Source: DATBLE01 sp038248655 (GTDB taxonomy: Bacteria > Actinomycetota > Thermoleophilia > Gaiellales > Gaiellaceae). From it: a stretch of DNA of 40,989 nt. Under the pieces are notes generated by a model. That model did not search any database. It had not been told where the DNA came from and worked only from the letters and a program-made list of their open reading frames with translations. The stretch's first letter is position 1, and each line of letters starts with the position of its first letter. The position numbers and the translations under genes were made by a program. Shown here piece after piece: positions 1 to 7,920 of this stretch. The stretch covers positions 1-40,989 of the forward strand of contig JBBRXG010000012.1 of NCBI GenBank assembly GCA_038248655.1, read 5' to 3'.

Positions 1-128
1 GCAGGCTCGATCTCGACTCGACCGTCCCGGAACAGGACTTCGACCTCGGTTCCGGCAGTGAAACCCGCTTCGTCCCGAACCGCCTTGGGGATCACGACTC
101 GTCCCGCCCCGTCGATGGTAGTTCGCAT
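1..128 (-). CDS. AbrB/SpoVT-type antitoxin or regulator, C-terminus beyond window
   Basis: Read leftward from the ATG at 128, the first 42 codons give MRTTIDGAGRVVIPKAVRDE followed by a GTEVEVLF-like strand and a DGRVEIEP segment. This is the swapped-hairpin DNA-binding fold of the AbrB/MazE/SpoVT family, recognised by the G-R-VVIPK-R pattern. Such small proteins are usually antitoxins paired with a VapC/PIN or MazF toxin, or transition-state regulators. The partner, if any, lies left of the window and cannot be seen. There is no ribosome binding site; TACTGT lies exactly six bases before the ATG, suggesting leaderless transcription. The gene is cut by the window edge. Confidence 0.8.
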   Translation of the reverse strand, partial: MRTTIDGAGRVVIPKAVRDEAGFTAGTEVEVLFRDGRVEIEP

Positions 129-134
129 GGTAGA

Positions 135-140
135 ACAGTA
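135..140 (-). promoter_or_regulatory. Predicted leaderless -10 box of the AbrB-type gene
   Basis: On the minus strand TACTGT is followed by six bases and then the ATG at 128. This TANNNT-N6-ATG spacing would put the transcription start on the start codon itself. The same spacing recurs at five other genes in the window. Confidence 0.5.
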
Positions 141-169
141 CCACGCCCGAGTAGTGGAAGATCACACGC

Positions 170-1300
170 ATGCGCGACGAGTCCGTGCCGAGCGGCATCT
201 TCCTCGCCCGGCCCGAACGGCCCGGCCCGGGGATCCCGCTCGCGGTCAAGGATCTCTTCGACACTGCGGGCCTCGTCACCACCTACGGCTCGGCGATCTT
301 CGCCGACCACCTCCCGGCCCGGACGGCAGAGGCGGTGCGCCGGCTCGAGGCAGCCGACTACGCGAACGTCGGCAAGACGAACCTGCACGAGTTCGCCTAC
401 GGGACGACCTCTGAGAACCCGCACTTCGGCAACGTCCCGAATCCGATCGCCCCGGGGCGGATCGCCGGCGGGTCGAGTGGAGGCTCGGCGGCGGCGCTCG
501 CCGCGGGGCTCGCCGACGCGGCGCTGGGCAGCGACACCGGCGGCTCGATCCGCATCCCGGCCGCCTGCTGCGGCGTCGTCGGCTTCAAGCCGACCTTCGC
601 GCTCGTCTCCCTGGAGGGCTGCTTCCCACTCGCGCCCAGCCTCGACCACGCCGGGCCCATGGCCCGCTCCGTCGACGAGTGTACGGCGATGCTCGAGGCG
701 CTCGTGCCCGGGTTCGAGCGCCTCGAGCTCGAGTCCCTCGAGGAGGTGGCGGTCGGCACGGCCTGGACGGAGCTCGCCGAGCCTGGGGTGCGGCAGCGAG
801 TCGAGGCCGCGGCCGCCGCGTTTCCCCGCTCACGGCCGCTCGATCTCCCGCTCGCCGAGGCGACGCGCGAGCTCTTCATGCGGGAGGTCGCCGACGTGCA
901 CCGCGAGCTCTACGCCGAGAACGCCGACCTCTACGGCGCCAACGTCGCCGCGAAGATCGAGCTCTGCCTCGCCGTCTCGGACCGCGAGTACGCGGCCGCC
1001 CTCCGGGCGAGGGACGTCTACCGGCAACGCGTCGAGGAGCTGATCGCCGGCCTCGACCTTCTCGTCACGCCGACACTCGGGTTCGTCGCCCCACCGGCGG
1101 GACAGGACGAGCGGCAGGTGCGCGGCGAGCTGACGCGTCTGACCTGGCCGTTCAACGTGCTCGGCGCTCCCGCGCTCGCGCTGCCGTGCGGTCCGGCCGA
1201 GGACGGTCTGCCGGCGTCGATACAGATCGTCGGCCGACCGGGCGACGACGCGCTCGTGCTCGCCGCGGGTGCGCTGCTCGAGTCGCGCCTCGAGCGCTAG
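170..1300 (+). CDS. Amidase signature family hydrolase
   Basis: 376-residue amidase signature enzyme, which hydrolyses carboxamide bonds with a Ser-cisSer-Lys triad. The triad is visible: Lys27 in LAVKD, cis-Ser102 in the glycine-serine-rich GGSSGGS segment and nucleophile Ser126 in DTGGSIRIPA, with the usual 24-residue spacing between the two serines. The N-terminus before the lysine is short (26 residues; many relatives have 60 or more), so the enzyme is a compact member. It could be an indole-acetamide-, allophanate- or general aliphatic amidase; GatA is unlikely because no gatB/gatC neighbours are seen. The start is the ATG at 170, with a weak GGAAG upstream. It is divergent from the AbrB-type gene, with 41 bp between them. 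The substrate cannot be told from sequence. Confidence 0.85.
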   Translation: MRDESVPSGIFLARPERPGPGIPLAVKDLFDTAGLVTTYGSAIFADHLPARTAEAVRRLEAADYANVGKTNLHEFAYGTTSENPHFGNVPNPIAPGRIAGGSSGGSAAALAAGLADAALGSDTGGSIRIPAACCGVVGFKPTFALVSLEGCFPLAPSLDHAGPMARSVDECTAMLEALVPGFERLELESLEEVAVGTAWTELAEPGVRQRVEAAAAAFPRSRPLDLPLAEATRELFMREVADVHRELYAENADLYGANVAAKIELCLAVSDREYAAALRARDVYRQRVEELIAGLDLLVTPTLGFVAPPAGQDERQVRGELTRLTWPFNVLGAPALALPCGPAEDGLPASIQIVGRPGDDALVLAAGALLESRLER

Positions 1301-1329
1301 GCAGGAACTGCCGACAACCGTTCGGAAGC

Positions 1330-1554
1330 ATGTTCAAGCGCCTTCTCCTCCTGCTCGCGCTCGCAGCCGTCGTGCTCGTGCCCGCGGCCCAGACCGCGCC
1401 GCTGTCGGCACCGAGCGGCCTGCGCGCGTTCCTCCTCCGCCCGGACGAGCCGATCCGCGACGCCTTCCCACGGACGCCGTCGAGGTCGCGCTCGGCGACG
1501 GACGCGGGTCCTCGGGCCGCACGAGGTCACAGCGCCCGTACGGCCGCCTCGTAG
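1330..1554 (+). pseudogene. Truncated exported protein (signal peptide plus short remnant)
   Basis: The ATG at 1330 begins MFKRLLLLLALAAVVLVPAA, a convincing Sec signal peptide, followed by about 25 residues (APSGLRAFLLRPDEP onward) that look like the start of a larger exported domain. After about residue 50 the sequence becomes arginine/serine-rich (TPSRSRSATDAG), as GC-rich DNA does when read in a wrong frame, and a stop follows at residue 75. Its last 28 bp overlap the convergent 3' end of opcA. The simplest reading is a secreted-protein gene whose body was lost by deletion. The family is not identified. A genuine 74-residue exported peptide is the alternative. Confidence 0.5.
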
Positions 1555-2369
1555 ACCCGGTCGCGAGTGAACGTCTCGAACTCGGCCGAGAGCAGGTCGC
1601 TCGCCGAGAGGACGAGCCCGCGCATCCGGGCGACCCGCTCGCCGTCGACCTCGACCCGCGACAGCCGGCGTCCCGGCTCGTGCACGAGACGAAGGTCGCG
1701 CCGCAGGCGGGAGCGGAGCCATCCGCGGAGCAGGAGCGCCTCGGCCCGCGGTCCGACGACGCGCAGCCTGGCCGCGCGCCGGATCCGCGGCCAGAGCTCG
1801 GCGAGCCCCGCCCGCCAGGCGAGCGTGCGCGCCCAGGCGAGGTCGGAGACGACCACGCGGTCGAACGAATCCGCCAGGCGCACGTAGGCGTCCGGCACCC
1901 GGGGCCATTCGACGGAGTCGACGATCAGCCGGTCCGTCGCCCCGATCAGCTGCTCGTACTGCTGCGAGCCGAACGCCGGTCGGCCGCGCCAGCGCAGGAA
2001 CACCGGCAGGTCGGCAATCTGGAGCGGCACGACCACGCTCGCCGGCGCCCTGGCCGTCGAGCCGCGGAGCCAGATCCGGACGAGCTCGGCGCAGACCTCG
2101 TGCCCGGGTGTCGCGTAGCACTCCTGGGCCACCGTGGCGTCGATTCGATCTGGCCGCACGTTCGGCTCGGGATGGAGCAGGATCGTCCGTGACGGGACGC
2201 GCGGGCCCATCCCCTCGAGCACCCGGTCGGCGGCCCGCTCCCACTCGCTCGGGACCCAGGCCATGTGCGTCAGCACGCTCGTCCGCTGCAGCGTGCCGTC
2301 GCGGTTGCGCAGGTCGTCGAGCCGCCGCTCGATCTCGGCGACCGAGGTGTCTCTCAGCGGCGACGCCAC
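1527..2369 (-). CDS. opcA: Glucose-6-phosphate dehydrogenase assembly protein OpcA
   Basis: 280-residue protein starting at the GTG at 2369, which overlaps the end of zwf by 16 bp. OpcA proteins of cyanobacteria and actinobacteria are encoded next to zwf and are needed for assembly or redox activation of glucose-6-phosphate dehydrogenase. Family features seen are an N-terminal alpha segment (SVAEIERRLDDLRNRDGTLQ), a TSVLTHMAWVPSEW stretch, a middle RTILLHPEPN strand and a C-terminal part with many arginines and VVLPL/DLPVFLRWRG-like strands. Upstream codons in the same frame are arginine-rich zwf antisense and do not resemble OpcA, which supports the GTG start. It is the last gene of the minus-strand pentose-phosphate block. 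The assignment rests on sequence feel and position immediately after zwf. Confidence 0.88.
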   Translation of the reverse strand: MASPLRDTSVAEIERRLDDLRNRDGTLQRTSVLTHMAWVPSEWERAADRVLEGMGPRVPSRTILLHPEPNVRPDRIDATVAQECYATPGHEVCAELVRIWLRGSTARAPASVVVPLQIADLPVFLRWRGRPAFGSQQYEQLIGATDRLIVDSVEWPRVPDAYVRLADSFDRVVVSDLAWARTLAWRAGLAELWPRIRRAARLRVVGPRAEALLLRGWLRSRLRRDLRLVHEPGRRLSRVEVDGERVARMRGLVLSASDLLSAEFETFTRDRVYEAAVRAL

Positions 2370-3895
2370 TCGCGTCCGTCCCGGCGCAGCAGCTCGGCCG
2401 CAGACGCCGGGCCCCAGGTCCCCGCGTCGTAGTTCGGAAAGTGCGTCCGGTGGCGCTTCCAGCCGGCGACGATCGAGTCGACCAGCGCCCATTGCTCGTC
2501 GACCTCGTCCGCCCGGGTGAACAGCGTCGCGTCGCCGAGCAGGCAGTCGAGGATCAGCCGCTCGTACGCCTCGGGCAACTCGGTGCGGAACGCACCGCCG
2601 TAGAGGAAGTCCATGTGCACGGTGCGGAGCGTCATGCCCTGGCCCGGCACCTTGGCGCCGATCCCGAGCGAGACACCCTCGTCTGGCTGCACGTGGACGA
2701 CGAGCACGTTGGGGCTGACCCCCTCCGACGCCTCCTTTGCGAACGGGGGGTGCGGTGCCCGTTTGAACTCGATGGCGATCGTCGTCTCGCGCTTCGGCAG
2801 CCGCTTGCCGGTGCGCACGTAGAAGGGCGTTCCCGCCCACCGCCAGTTGTCGACGTAGAGCTTCGCCGCGACGAACGTATCCGTGGTCGAGCCTCGCGCG
2901 ACGCCGGGCTCGTCGCGGTACCCGTCCACCTGCTTACCCTCGATATAGCCGCGCCCGTACTGGCCGCGAACGACCCGCCCTGGCCCCGGGGGACGCATCG
3001 CGCGCAGCACCTTCACCTTCTCGTTGCGCACGGACTCGGACGAGAAGTCGGTCGGCGGCTCCATCGCGGTGAGCGCGACGAGCTGCAGCAGGTGGTTCTG
3101 GAACACGTCCCGGATCGCGCCCGCCTGCTCGTAGAAGGAGGCGCGGCCCTCGATGCCGATCGACTCGGCGACGGTGATCTCGACGTGGTCGACGAACTGG
3201 CGGTTCCACACCGGCTCGAAGATCCCGTTCGCGAACCGCAGAGCAAGCAGGTTCTGGACCGTCTCCTTGCCGAGGTAGTGGTCGATCCGGTAGATCTCGT
3301 CTTCGTCGAAGTAGCGACAGACCTCCTCGTTCAGCCGGTTGGCGCTCGAGCGGTCGGACCCGAACGGCTTCTCGACGATCAGCCGCGTCCAGCCGCGCCG
3401 CTCGGCGCGGCGGCTGCCGACCTCTTCGACCAGCACGGAGATCGCGTCCGGCGGGACGGCGAGGTAGAAGACACGGTTGCCGGCGGTTCCGCGCTCGCGG
3501 TCGAGCTTCGCGAGCAAGGCGACGAGCGCATCTTCGCCCTCGTCGGCGGCGAAGTCCGTGGCGACGTAGTGCATTGCGGCCGCCAGCCGGCGCCAGACCT
3601 TCTCGTCGAGCGAGTCGCGGCCGAACTCGCGCACGGCGTCCTTCATCCGCCCCCTGAACTCGGCGTCGGACTCCTCGGTGCGCGCGACGCCGACGATCGC
3701 GAACCGCTCGGGAAGCAGGTTGCGGGCGGCGAGCGAGTAGACGGCCGGGAACAGCTTGCGCCGGGTCAGGTCGCCGGAGGCGCCGAAGACGACCAGTACG
3801 CAGGGGTCGGGCGTGCGCGGCAGGCGCAGACCGTCCCGGAGCGGATTAGCCAAACTCGCTTCGCGACTTTGGCTAGCTCTTGCGCTACGCGCCAT
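2354..3895 (-). CDS. zwf: Glucose-6-phosphate 1-dehydrogenase
   Basis: 513-residue enzyme oxidising glucose-6-phosphate to 6-phosphogluconolactone with NADP+, the entry step of the oxidative pentose-phosphate pathway. The Rossmann motif VVFGASGDL lies near residues 35-43, EKPFG near 175, and the active-site signature RIDHYLGKE near 203-211. The ATG at 3895 is preferred because GGAAGAGAG lies just upstream; an in-frame ATG at 3955 would add 20 residues that come from antisense of the cupin gene. The first ~20 residues (ARSARASQSREASLANPLRD) carry a palindromic DNA element at 3847-3875 and look like an insertion ahead of the normal start of the fold. It overlaps the cupin reading frame by 11 bp and opcA by 16 bp. 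Confidence 0.96.
   Translation of the reverse strand: MARSARASQSREASLANPLRDGLRLPRTPDPCVLVVFGASGDLTRRKLFPAVYSLAARNLLPERFAIVGVARTEESDAEFRGRMKDAVREFGRDSLDEKVWRRLAAAMHYVATDFAADEGEDALVALLAKLDRERGTAGNRVFYLAVPPDAISVLVEEVGSRRAERRGWTRLIVEKPFGSDRSSANRLNEEVCRYFDEDEIYRIDHYLGKETVQNLLALRFANGIFEPVWNRQFVDHVEITVAESIGIEGRASFYEQAGAIRDVFQNHLLQLVALTAMEPPTDFSSESVRNEKVKVLRAMRPPGPGRVVRGQYGRGYIEGKQVDGYRDEPGVARGSTTDTFVAAKLYVDNWRWAGTPFYVRTGKRLPKRETTIAIEFKRAPHPPFAKEASEGVSPNVLVVHVQPDEGVSLGIGAKVPGQGMTLRTVHMDFLYGGAFRTELPEAYERLILDCLLGDATLFTRADEVDEQWALVDSIVAGWKRHRTHFPNYDAGTWGPASAAELLRRDGREWRRR
3847..3875. repeat. Palindromic element inside the zwf N-terminus
   Basis: TAGCCAAA at 3847-3854 pairs with TTTGGCTA at 3868-3875. 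After one mismatch a second CGC/GCG stem closes on a TTC loop. The 29-bp hairpin lies in codons 7-17 of zwf and encodes a polar, low-complexity stretch before the Rossmann fold. It resembles REP-type palindromes with a conserved GCGAAGCG core; only one copy is present in the window. Confidence 0.6.
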
Positions 3896-4373
3896 CTCTC
3901 TCTTCCGTCGGCAAGACAATGCTGGCCCTGCCGCCCCCGTAATCGGAAACCGCATCGGCCACGTTGAAGCGCGCGCCGAACGTCCTTTCTGCTCGTCGCG
4001 CAGCGTCGAAGACGCCGATCTCGTTCGTGCCGGGATACACGCTGACGCTGGGGGCGTTCTGCTCGCTGACCATCAGCAGCCGAACGATCCCATCGCCGCG
4101 GTTCTCGTAGCCATGCGCCGGCTTCTCCGCGCGGAAACGCGACCACCTCGCCTTCGGGGAGGTCTCGCCATCCCGCCGCGGTTCGGAGCGCGAGCGTTCC
4201 AGTGAGAACAACGAGCAGCTCCTCTCGCTGAAGGTGGTAGTGGAAGACCATCGCTGGCCCGCCGCGAGCTCGTAGAGCGTCAAGCCGAGACGCTCGGCGC
4301 CCGCTTCCTCAGCGAGACGAGCGTTGCGATGGTCCGAGCCAGACTCGAGGTTCGACCCGTAGATGGTCGGCAC
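3885..4373 (-). pseudogene. Cupin-domain protein with two compensating frameshifts
   Basis: An uninterrupted 162-codon frame runs from the ATG at 4373, but only its ends make sense. Residues 1-40 (MPTIYGSNLESG… LGLTLYELAAGQ) and about 85-162 (HGYENRGDGIVRLLMVSEQN… SVYPGTNEIGVFD) are cupin-like. The middle (about 4128-4251) is serine/arginine-rich in this frame, while another frame gives MVFHYHLQREELLVVLTG, the classic cupin HxH-x4-E-x6-G metal motif, then ALRTAAGWRDLPEGEVVAFP. Two opposite indels, near 4250-4258 and 4113-4128, therefore scramble about 43 residues and remove the metal ligands while keeping the frame open. The gene sits between gnd and zwf, 7 bp after the gnd stop. The indels could be real mutations or local sequence errors. 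Confidence 0.7.
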
Positions 4374-4380
4374 CGCTCGC

Positions 4381-5301
4381 CTAGCTCCTGTTCTCCTCGA
4401 CGGCCTTGTCCTTGTGCTCTGCTAGCGGTTCGCCCGCAGGGCGAACCGCATGGCCCCCGAACTGGTTGCGGAGCGCCGCGTTCACCTTCGCTGCGAACGA
4501 CTCGTCCTGACGCGATGCGAAACGGGCGAAGAGCGCGAGCGTGATCGCCGGCGCGGGGACGCTCTCGTCGATCGCGTGCAACACCGTCCACCGACCCTCG
4601 CCGGAGTCCTCGACGTAGCCGCGGATCTTCTCCAGGCCCGGATCCTGCTCGAGCGCGAGCACGAGCAGGTCGAGGAGCCAGCTGCGGACGACCGACCCGT
4701 GCTGCCAGAGCCCGGCGAGCTGGTGCAGATCGAGCGGGAACTCCGAGGCGTTCATGATCTCGAAGCCCTCGGCGAGGGACTGCATCATCCCGTACTCGAT
4801 CCCGTTGTGGACCATCTTCACGAAGTGCCCGGCCCCGGATGGACCGACGTGTGCGTAGCCGCCAGGCTCGGTCAGGTCCTTGACGAACGGCTCGATCGTC
4901 GCGAAGGCGTCGGCATCGCCGCCGACCATCACGCAGTAGCCCTCCTTCAGCCCCCAGACCCCGCCCGAGACGCCGGCATCGAGGAAGGCGACTCCCTTCT
5001 TGGCCGCCTCGGCGGAGCGGCGCTGCGAGTCGCGAAAATTCGAGTTGCCGCCGTCGACGACGATGTCGCCGTCCTCGAGCAGCCCGAGCAGCGTCTCGAA
5101 CGCGTTCTCGGTCGGATCCCCGGCCGGGATCATCAGCCAGATGACGCGCGGCTGCGGAAGCTTCCCGGCGAGCTCGACGAGCGAGTTGGCGGTGCGCTCG
5201 GGGTTCGTGCGTGCATAGGTCTCGACGGTGTGATCGTGCGCGCGAAGCCGCTCGACCATGTTCGCGCCCATCTTCCCCAGTCCGACCATGCCCAGATTCA
5301 T
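4381..5301 (-). CDS. gnd: 6-phosphogluconate dehydrogenase, decarboxylating (short form)
   Basis: 306-residue enzyme converting 6-phosphogluconate to ribulose-5-phosphate and CO2 with NAD(P)+. It shows an N-terminal dinucleotide-binding GLGKMG at residues 7-12, the substrate motif DGGNSNFRDSQRR and the family signature GPSGAGHFVKMVHNGIEYG with the catalytic lysine and asparagine. The length matches the short, often NAD-preferring class (about 300 residues) rather than the 470-residue E. coli type, which has a duplicated helical domain. Cofactor preference cannot be decided by eye. Its ATG overlaps the pgi stop codon (ATGA), implying translational coupling to pgi. Confidence 0.94.
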   Translation of the reverse strand: MNLGMVGLGKMGANMVERLRAHDHTVETYARTNPERTANSLVELAGKLPQPRVIWLMIPAGDPTENAFETLLGLLEDGDIVVDGGNSNFRDSQRRSAEAAKKGVAFLDAGVSGGVWGLKEGYCVMVGGDADAFATIEPFVKDLTEPGGYAHVGPSGAGHFVKMVHNGIEYGMMQSLAEGFEIMNASEFPLDLHQLAGLWQHGSVVRSWLLDLLVLALEQDPGLEKIRGYVEDSGEGRWTVLHAIDESVPAPAITLALFARFASRQDESFAAKVNAALRNQFGGHAVRPAGEPLAEHKDKAVEENRS

Positions 5302-6695
5302 GCGATGTCCTCCAGTCGGATGCGCGCGACCGGCCGGCCGCGCTCCTTCAACGCTTCGTAGTCTCCCTCGGCCTGCGCCCGGATCAAGCGGCCGAACCCG
5401 AACTTCCGGCCCGGGATCGGCAGCTCCTCGGCAGCGTTCTTACCGAATCCGATGTCGTCCACCACCTGCACGAAGCAGCCGATGGGCGCGCCGCCCTTGT
5501 GCAGCTGCCCCGTCGAGTGCAGGTAGCGAGGCCCGAGGCCGAACGTGACGACGCACCCGGTCTCGGCGCGGGCGCGCTCGACGAGCGGGCACAGACGCTC
5601 CTCCTCGGCGGGGTCGACGAACGCCTGGATCGCGACGTAGTCACCGGGTCTCGCCTGCGCGAGCAGCCCGTCCAGGTCCCCGTCGGACACGTCCGGGGTC
5701 TGACCCCGGCCATGGCCGGAAAGGATGGCGCCCGCCCGGTCCTTCGCCTCCTGGACGTTCGGCTGGTCGAACGGATTGATCTCGAGGGCCGCCCCGGCCA
5801 CGGAGGTCGCGAACTCCCAGCGATAGAACTCCGAGCCCAGGTCGTACGGGTCCTCGATCAGGACGTCATGGCGCTGGCGGTCCGGCCCGTCCGCCGTCTC
5901 GTCCGGCGCGGGGACGAGACCGCGGCCCTGCTTGCCGGTCGATTCGGCGAGCAGCTGCTCGACCCACAGCCCGAAGCCGTGCGGGTTGGGATCGATGAGC
6001 ACCTTGTCGCGGCCCTCCTCCCAGCCGTGCCCGAGCGCGAGGCCGAGCGCGAGACCGGCGCTGCCGTCGGCGATCCGGCATGCGTTCAACATCGTCTCCG
6101 ACCGGTCGATGAGGCGCTCGAGATCGACGCCCATCAGGGCGGCAGGGACGAGCCCGAACGCCGAAAGCGCCGAGTAGCGTCCGCCGATCGACGGCTCGCC
6201 CGAGTACACGGCACGGAAGCCCCGCTCCTTCGCGAGCGCCTCGAGCTCCGAGCCCGGGTCGGTGATCGCCGCGAACTGTGCACCCCTCTTGCCCGCACGC
6301 TCCCAGAAGAACTCGAGATGCGAACGGGTCTCGAGCGTCGTCCCCGACTTCGAGGCTGCGACGAACAGCGCGCGCCCGATCTCGAGCCCGTCGGCGAGAC
6401 GCCTGATCGCCGTCGGGTGCGTCGTGTCGAGGACGTGGAAGCGGTCGGCGCCGAACGTGCGGCGCAGCACCTCCGGGGCGAGGCTCGAGCCGCCCATGCC
6501 GAGCAGGACGACGTCGTCGGCGTCCTCCCGAGCGCCGGCTGCGAACGCATCCAGCTCGCGTGCGCGCTCGTGCATCCGCAGCGGCTCGTCGAGCCACCCG
6601 AGCCACTGCGCCTCGTCGCGCCCGGTCCAGACGGTCGGATCACGCTCCCAGATCCGCTCGACCAGCTCCGCCGGCTCGATCAACACGCCATCCAT
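5298..6695 (-). CDS. pgi: Glucose-6-phosphate isomerase
   Basis: 465-residue isomerase interconverting glucose-6-P and fructose-6-P, returning pentose-phosphate products to the cycle. SIS-type sugar isomerase motifs are visible: LLGMGGSSLAPEVLRR near residue 70, AASKSGTTLETRSHLEFF in the first third, and GPRYLHSTGQLHKGG near the C-terminus with the catalytic histidine. It is shorter than the 550-residue E. coli enzyme and resembles the isomerase half of transaldolase-isomerase fusions. The ATG at 6695 directly abuts a repeat palindrome. A GTG three codons in, at 6686, has a better-spaced AAGGA and may be the real start. A 17-bp palindrome inside the gene encodes residues about 329-335. Confidence 0.94.
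   Translation of the reverse strand: MDGVLIEPAELVERIWERDPTVWTGRDEAQWLGWLDEPLRMHERARELDAFAAGAREDADDVVLLGMGGSSLAPEVLRRTFGADRFHVLDTTHPTAIRRLADGLEIGRALFVAASKSGTTLETRSHLEFFWERAGKRGAQFAAITDPGSELEALAKERGFRAVYSGEPSIGGRYSALSAFGLVPAALMGVDLERLIDRSETMLNACRIADGSAGLALGLALGHGWEEGRDKVLIDPNPHGFGLWVEQLLAESTGKQGRGLVPAPDETADGPDRQRHDVLIEDPYDLGSEFYRWEFATSVAGAALEINPFDQPNVQEAKDRAGAILSGHGRGQTPDVSDGDLDGLLAQARPGDYVAIQAFVDPAEEERLCPLVERARAETGCVVTFGLGPRYLHSTGQLHKGGAPIGCFVQVVDDIGFGKNAAEELPIPGRKFGFGRLIRAQAEGDYEALKERGRPVARIRLEDIA
5693..5719. repeat. Overlapping palindromes within pgi
   Basis: CCGGGGTCTGACCCCGG (5693-5709) is a perfect 17-bp palindrome. It overlaps CCGGCCATGGCCGG (5706-5719), another perfect palindrome. In pgi they encode GHGRGQTPD. 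The GGGGTCWGACCCC core recurs at 14363-14375 and, imperfectly, at 14472-14484, so this is a dispersed repeat that tolerates being translated. Confidence 0.7.
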
Positions 6696-6769
6696 CCTTG
6701 TAACAGTCTGTTACCAGACCCGATCGCCGCGTAGCCGAGCGGCGTCCCGACCTTGTAACAGTCTGTTAC
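6696..6769. repeat. Paired 15-bp palindromes between tal and pgi
   Basis: GTAACAGTCTGTTAC occurs at 6700-6714 and again at 6755-6769, each preceded by CCTT, so the 19-bp unit is repeated with a 55-bp period. The 40-bp spacer contains its own GCCGC…GCGGC hairpin. The block fills most of the 118-bp tal-pgi gap and looks like a REP/REPIN-type composite element; an operator for a dimeric regulator is the alternative. It touches the pgi start codon. Confidence 0.75.
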
Positions 6770-6813
6770 TTGCTCGAAACGGCCGCCGGGCACGACTCTC
6801 GGAGACGGGTTCA

Positions 6814-7920
6814 TCAAGCCGAGACGAGCTCGCCGCGCTTGGCGCGGATCCCGTCGAGCAGCTCGCCGAACGAGTCGGCGAACTTCTGCACGCCCTCCTC
6901 CTCCAGCACGCGCGTGACGTCGGCGACGTCCACGGCGGCCGCGTCGAGGTCGCCGAACAGCGCACGTGCCTCGTCGAGCTCCTGCTCGAGCGTGAGCGCG
7001 ACCTCGCCGTGTTCCTGGAAGGCCTCGATCGTCTCCTCGGGCATCGTGTTCACGGTGTCGCGGCCGATCAGCTCCTCGACGTAGAGCACGTCCCGGTAGG
7101 CGGGGTTCTTGGTCGAGGTCGAGGCCCAGAGGCACCACTGCTTCGATGCTCCCTTCGCCTCGAGCGCGGCCCAGCGCTCGCCGGAGAAGACCTCCTTCCA
7201 GTTCTGGTAGGCGAGCTTCGCGTTCGCGACTGCGAGCTTGCCCTTCAGCTCGTCGTGGCCGCCGATCACGTCGAGCCGCTTGTCCGCCTCGGTGTCCACC
7301 CGCGAGACGAAGAAGCTGGCGACCGACGAGACCGGGCCGGGGTCGCCGCCGGCCTCGACCAGGCGCTCGATCCCCCGGATGTAGGCCTCCATCACCTCGC
7401 GGTGCCGCTCGAGCGAGAAGATCAGCGTGATGTTGATCGACTTTCCGGCGGCGATCATCTCCTCGATCGGCGGGAGGCTGGGCTTCGTCGCCGGGATCTT
7501 CACGTACAGATTGGGGCGGTCGACGAGCGCGTGCAGCCGCCTCGCCTCGGCGAGCGTCGCCTCGGTGTCCGAGGCCAGGGTCGGATCGACCTCCATCGAG
7601 ACGTAGCCGCGCAGTCCTCTCCCGCCGTCCCAGGCGGGCCGGAGCAGGTCGCAGGCCTCGCAGACGTCGCGGCCGGCGAGGGCGACGAACACCTCCTTCG
7701 CGTCCTCCTCGTGGGCGAGGAGCTCGCGGAGCTGATCGTCGTAGGCGGAGCCCTGCGAGATCGCCTTCTGGAAGATCGTCGGGTTCGAGGTCACTCCGCT
7801 GACGGCGTCGTCTTCCGTCATCCGCGCGAGCGTTCTGGTGTGCAGGAGCTCGCGGGAGAGGTAGTCGATCCAGACGCTCTGACCGAGCGCGGAGAGACGG
7901 TGCAGGCGTGAGTCAGGCAT
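6814..7920 (-). CDS. tal: Transaldolase
   Basis: 368-residue transaldolase transferring a dihydroxyacetone unit between sedoheptulose-7-P and glyceraldehyde-3-P in the non-oxidative pentose-phosphate branch. VTSNPTIFQKAI near residue 43 and the Schiff-base lysine Lys141 in NLYVKIPAT are clear. An NITLIFSLERH-like strand and a C-terminal helical part follow. The length fits the actinobacterial and cyanobacterial long class. Its ATG lies within the end of rpiB (8-bp overlap). 118 bp of repeat-bearing DNA separate it from pgi, although in some bacteria the two activities are fused. Confidence 0.95.
   Translation of the reverse strand: MPDSRLHRLSALGQSVWIDYLSRELLHTRTLARMTEDDAVSGVTSNPTIFQKAISQGSAYDDQLRELLAHEEDAKEVFVALAGRDVCEACDLLRPAWDGGRGLRGYVSMEVDPTLASDTEATLAEARRLHALVDRPNLYVKIPATKPSLPPIEEMIAAGKSINITLIFSLERHREVMEAYIRGIERLVEAGGDPGPVSSVASFFVSRVDTEADKRLDVIGGHDELKGKLAVANAKLAYQNWKEVFSGERWAALEAKGASKQWCLWASTSTKNPAYRDVLYVEELIGRDTVNTMPEETIEAFQEHGEVALTLEQELDEARALFGDLDAAAVDVADVTRVLEEEGVQKFADSFGELLDGIRAKRGELVSA

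Noticed and set aside
679..1043. Long arginine/proline-rich frames over the amidase and most other genes on both strands
   Set aside because: They lie antisense or out of frame to clearly conserved genes and have the biased composition expected of shadow frames in about 70% GC DNA.
3896..3955. Upstream ATG at 3955 as the zwf start (20 extra residues)
   Set aside because: The extra residues (RFPITGAAGPALSCRRKRE) lie inside the cupin frame and lack a ribosome binding site; 3895 has GGAAGAGAG upstream.
6696..6813. A split tal-pgi fusion gene separated by repeat insertion
   Set aside because: tal has a normal stop and the two genes are in different frames; nothing in the spacer encodes a linker. 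Adjacency alone does not show a former fusion.
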